DNA of 28,308 bases from an uncultured Bacteroidales bacterium (GTDB lineage: Bacteria; Bacteroidota; Bacteroidia; Bacteroidales; Marinilabiliaceae). Location: positions 1 through 28,308 of the forward strand of contig CAKUYZ010000017.1 of NCBI GenBank assembly GCA_934717675.1, read 5' to 3'. The notes below the pieces were generated by a model. It saw only the letters and a list, made by a program, of their open reading frames with translations, searched no databases and was not told where the DNA came from. A program made the translations under genes and the position numbers. Below are positions 28,239 to 28,308 of this stretch, piece by piece (positions within the stretch are counted from its first letter, which is position 1; every line of letters starts with the position of its first letter).

Positions 28239-28308
28239 CTGTAGAGGCGGCCCGCGTGCCGGGTCCCACAACCGCGGCGTTATTCCCCGACCATGGCGGG
28301 AGACGGGT
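28239..28308. mobile_element. MITE-like palindromic repeat, second copy cut by the window edge
   Basis: From GTAGAGGCGG at 28241 to the last base, 68 positions align without gaps to 28125-28192 of the complete copy. The central part TTATTCCCCGACC is unchanged, but the first hairpin has mismatches, so this copy is older or decayed. The end lies outside the window. Confidence 0.65.

Noticed and set aside
28123..28308. Possible CRISPR array at the right edge
   Set aside because: Only two units, each an internally palindromic ~88 bp sequence that is conserved in the middle; there are no short direct repeats alternating with unique spacers and no cas gene.

Overview
The window looks like a chromosomal segment of a Bacteroidales bacterium (Bacteroidota; Muribaculaceae, Prevotellaceae or a relative). 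The grounds are TAnnTTTG-type -7 promoter boxes, a BspA-like leucine-rich protein with a C-terminal type IX secretion sorting tail, DUF5063 beside a 3'-5' exonuclease, lipoproteins with short lipoboxes, and two Rpn/PD-(D/E)XK family proteins. No RNA gene, CRISPR array or classical insertion sequence was recognised.

Left part (735-7214, + strand). A compact housekeeping block: M20 amidohydrolase, FucP-like MFS permease, DUF5063 protein, RNase D-like exonuclease, RlmI-type rRNA methyltransferase and an RhlE-like DEAD-box helicase, closed by a strong terminator at 7233. Spacing is 0-20 nt or overlapping, so it is probably one operon. A start of a leftward secreted protein lies at the extreme left edge. 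Opposite this block, reading leftward, are YraN, a small four-helix membrane protein and a large secreted/outer-membrane protein joining an HEYRH metalloprotease-like domain, a beta-propeller-like middle and a barrel-like C-terminus.

Right part (11016-28308, all genes on the - strand) is accessory in character and forms several transcription units. From right to left in transcription order: (1) 27810-24144, six small proteins built from shuffled shared modules followed by an AAA+ ATPase; (2) 23895-20768, a coiled-coil protein, a tail-anchored coiled-coil protein, a 73-residue protein and two lipoproteins; (3) an Rpn-like nuclease; (4) 19473-16708, a DUF262/DUF1524 protein, a 128-residue protein and a DUF4112 membrane protein; (5) 16380-14490, a membrane-anchored small-GTPase-like protein, a tail-anchored protein and an unknown protein; (6) a T9SS-exported LRR protein; (7) an Rpn-like protein with a fifteen-fold heptad repeat.

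The best candidate for an undescribed system is this 14-28 kb island. Units 1, 5 and 6 start with almost the same ~105 bp element: a -7 box, then about 25 nt upstream an identical CG-T9-ATT tract (+ strand), then about 35 nt further an inverted repeat CGCGGGG-N23/24-CCCCGCG. Partial copies of the inverted repeat with the same 24 nt spacer stand before units 2 and 4. Three consecutive small proteins of unit 1 end in one C-terminal signature (ALGN/FGDE..VIID type), and other modules are shared between neighbours, all in the operon of an AAA+ ATPase whose pore-loop region resembles the Vps4/katanin type. Together with the GTPase-like and several tail-anchored proteins this suggests a co-regulated, membrane-associated NTPase system of unknown function. 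That functional reading is inference; the shared promoters and shared protein modules are seen directly.

The right edge carries one complete and one partial copy of an ~88 bp MITE-like palindromic repeat.
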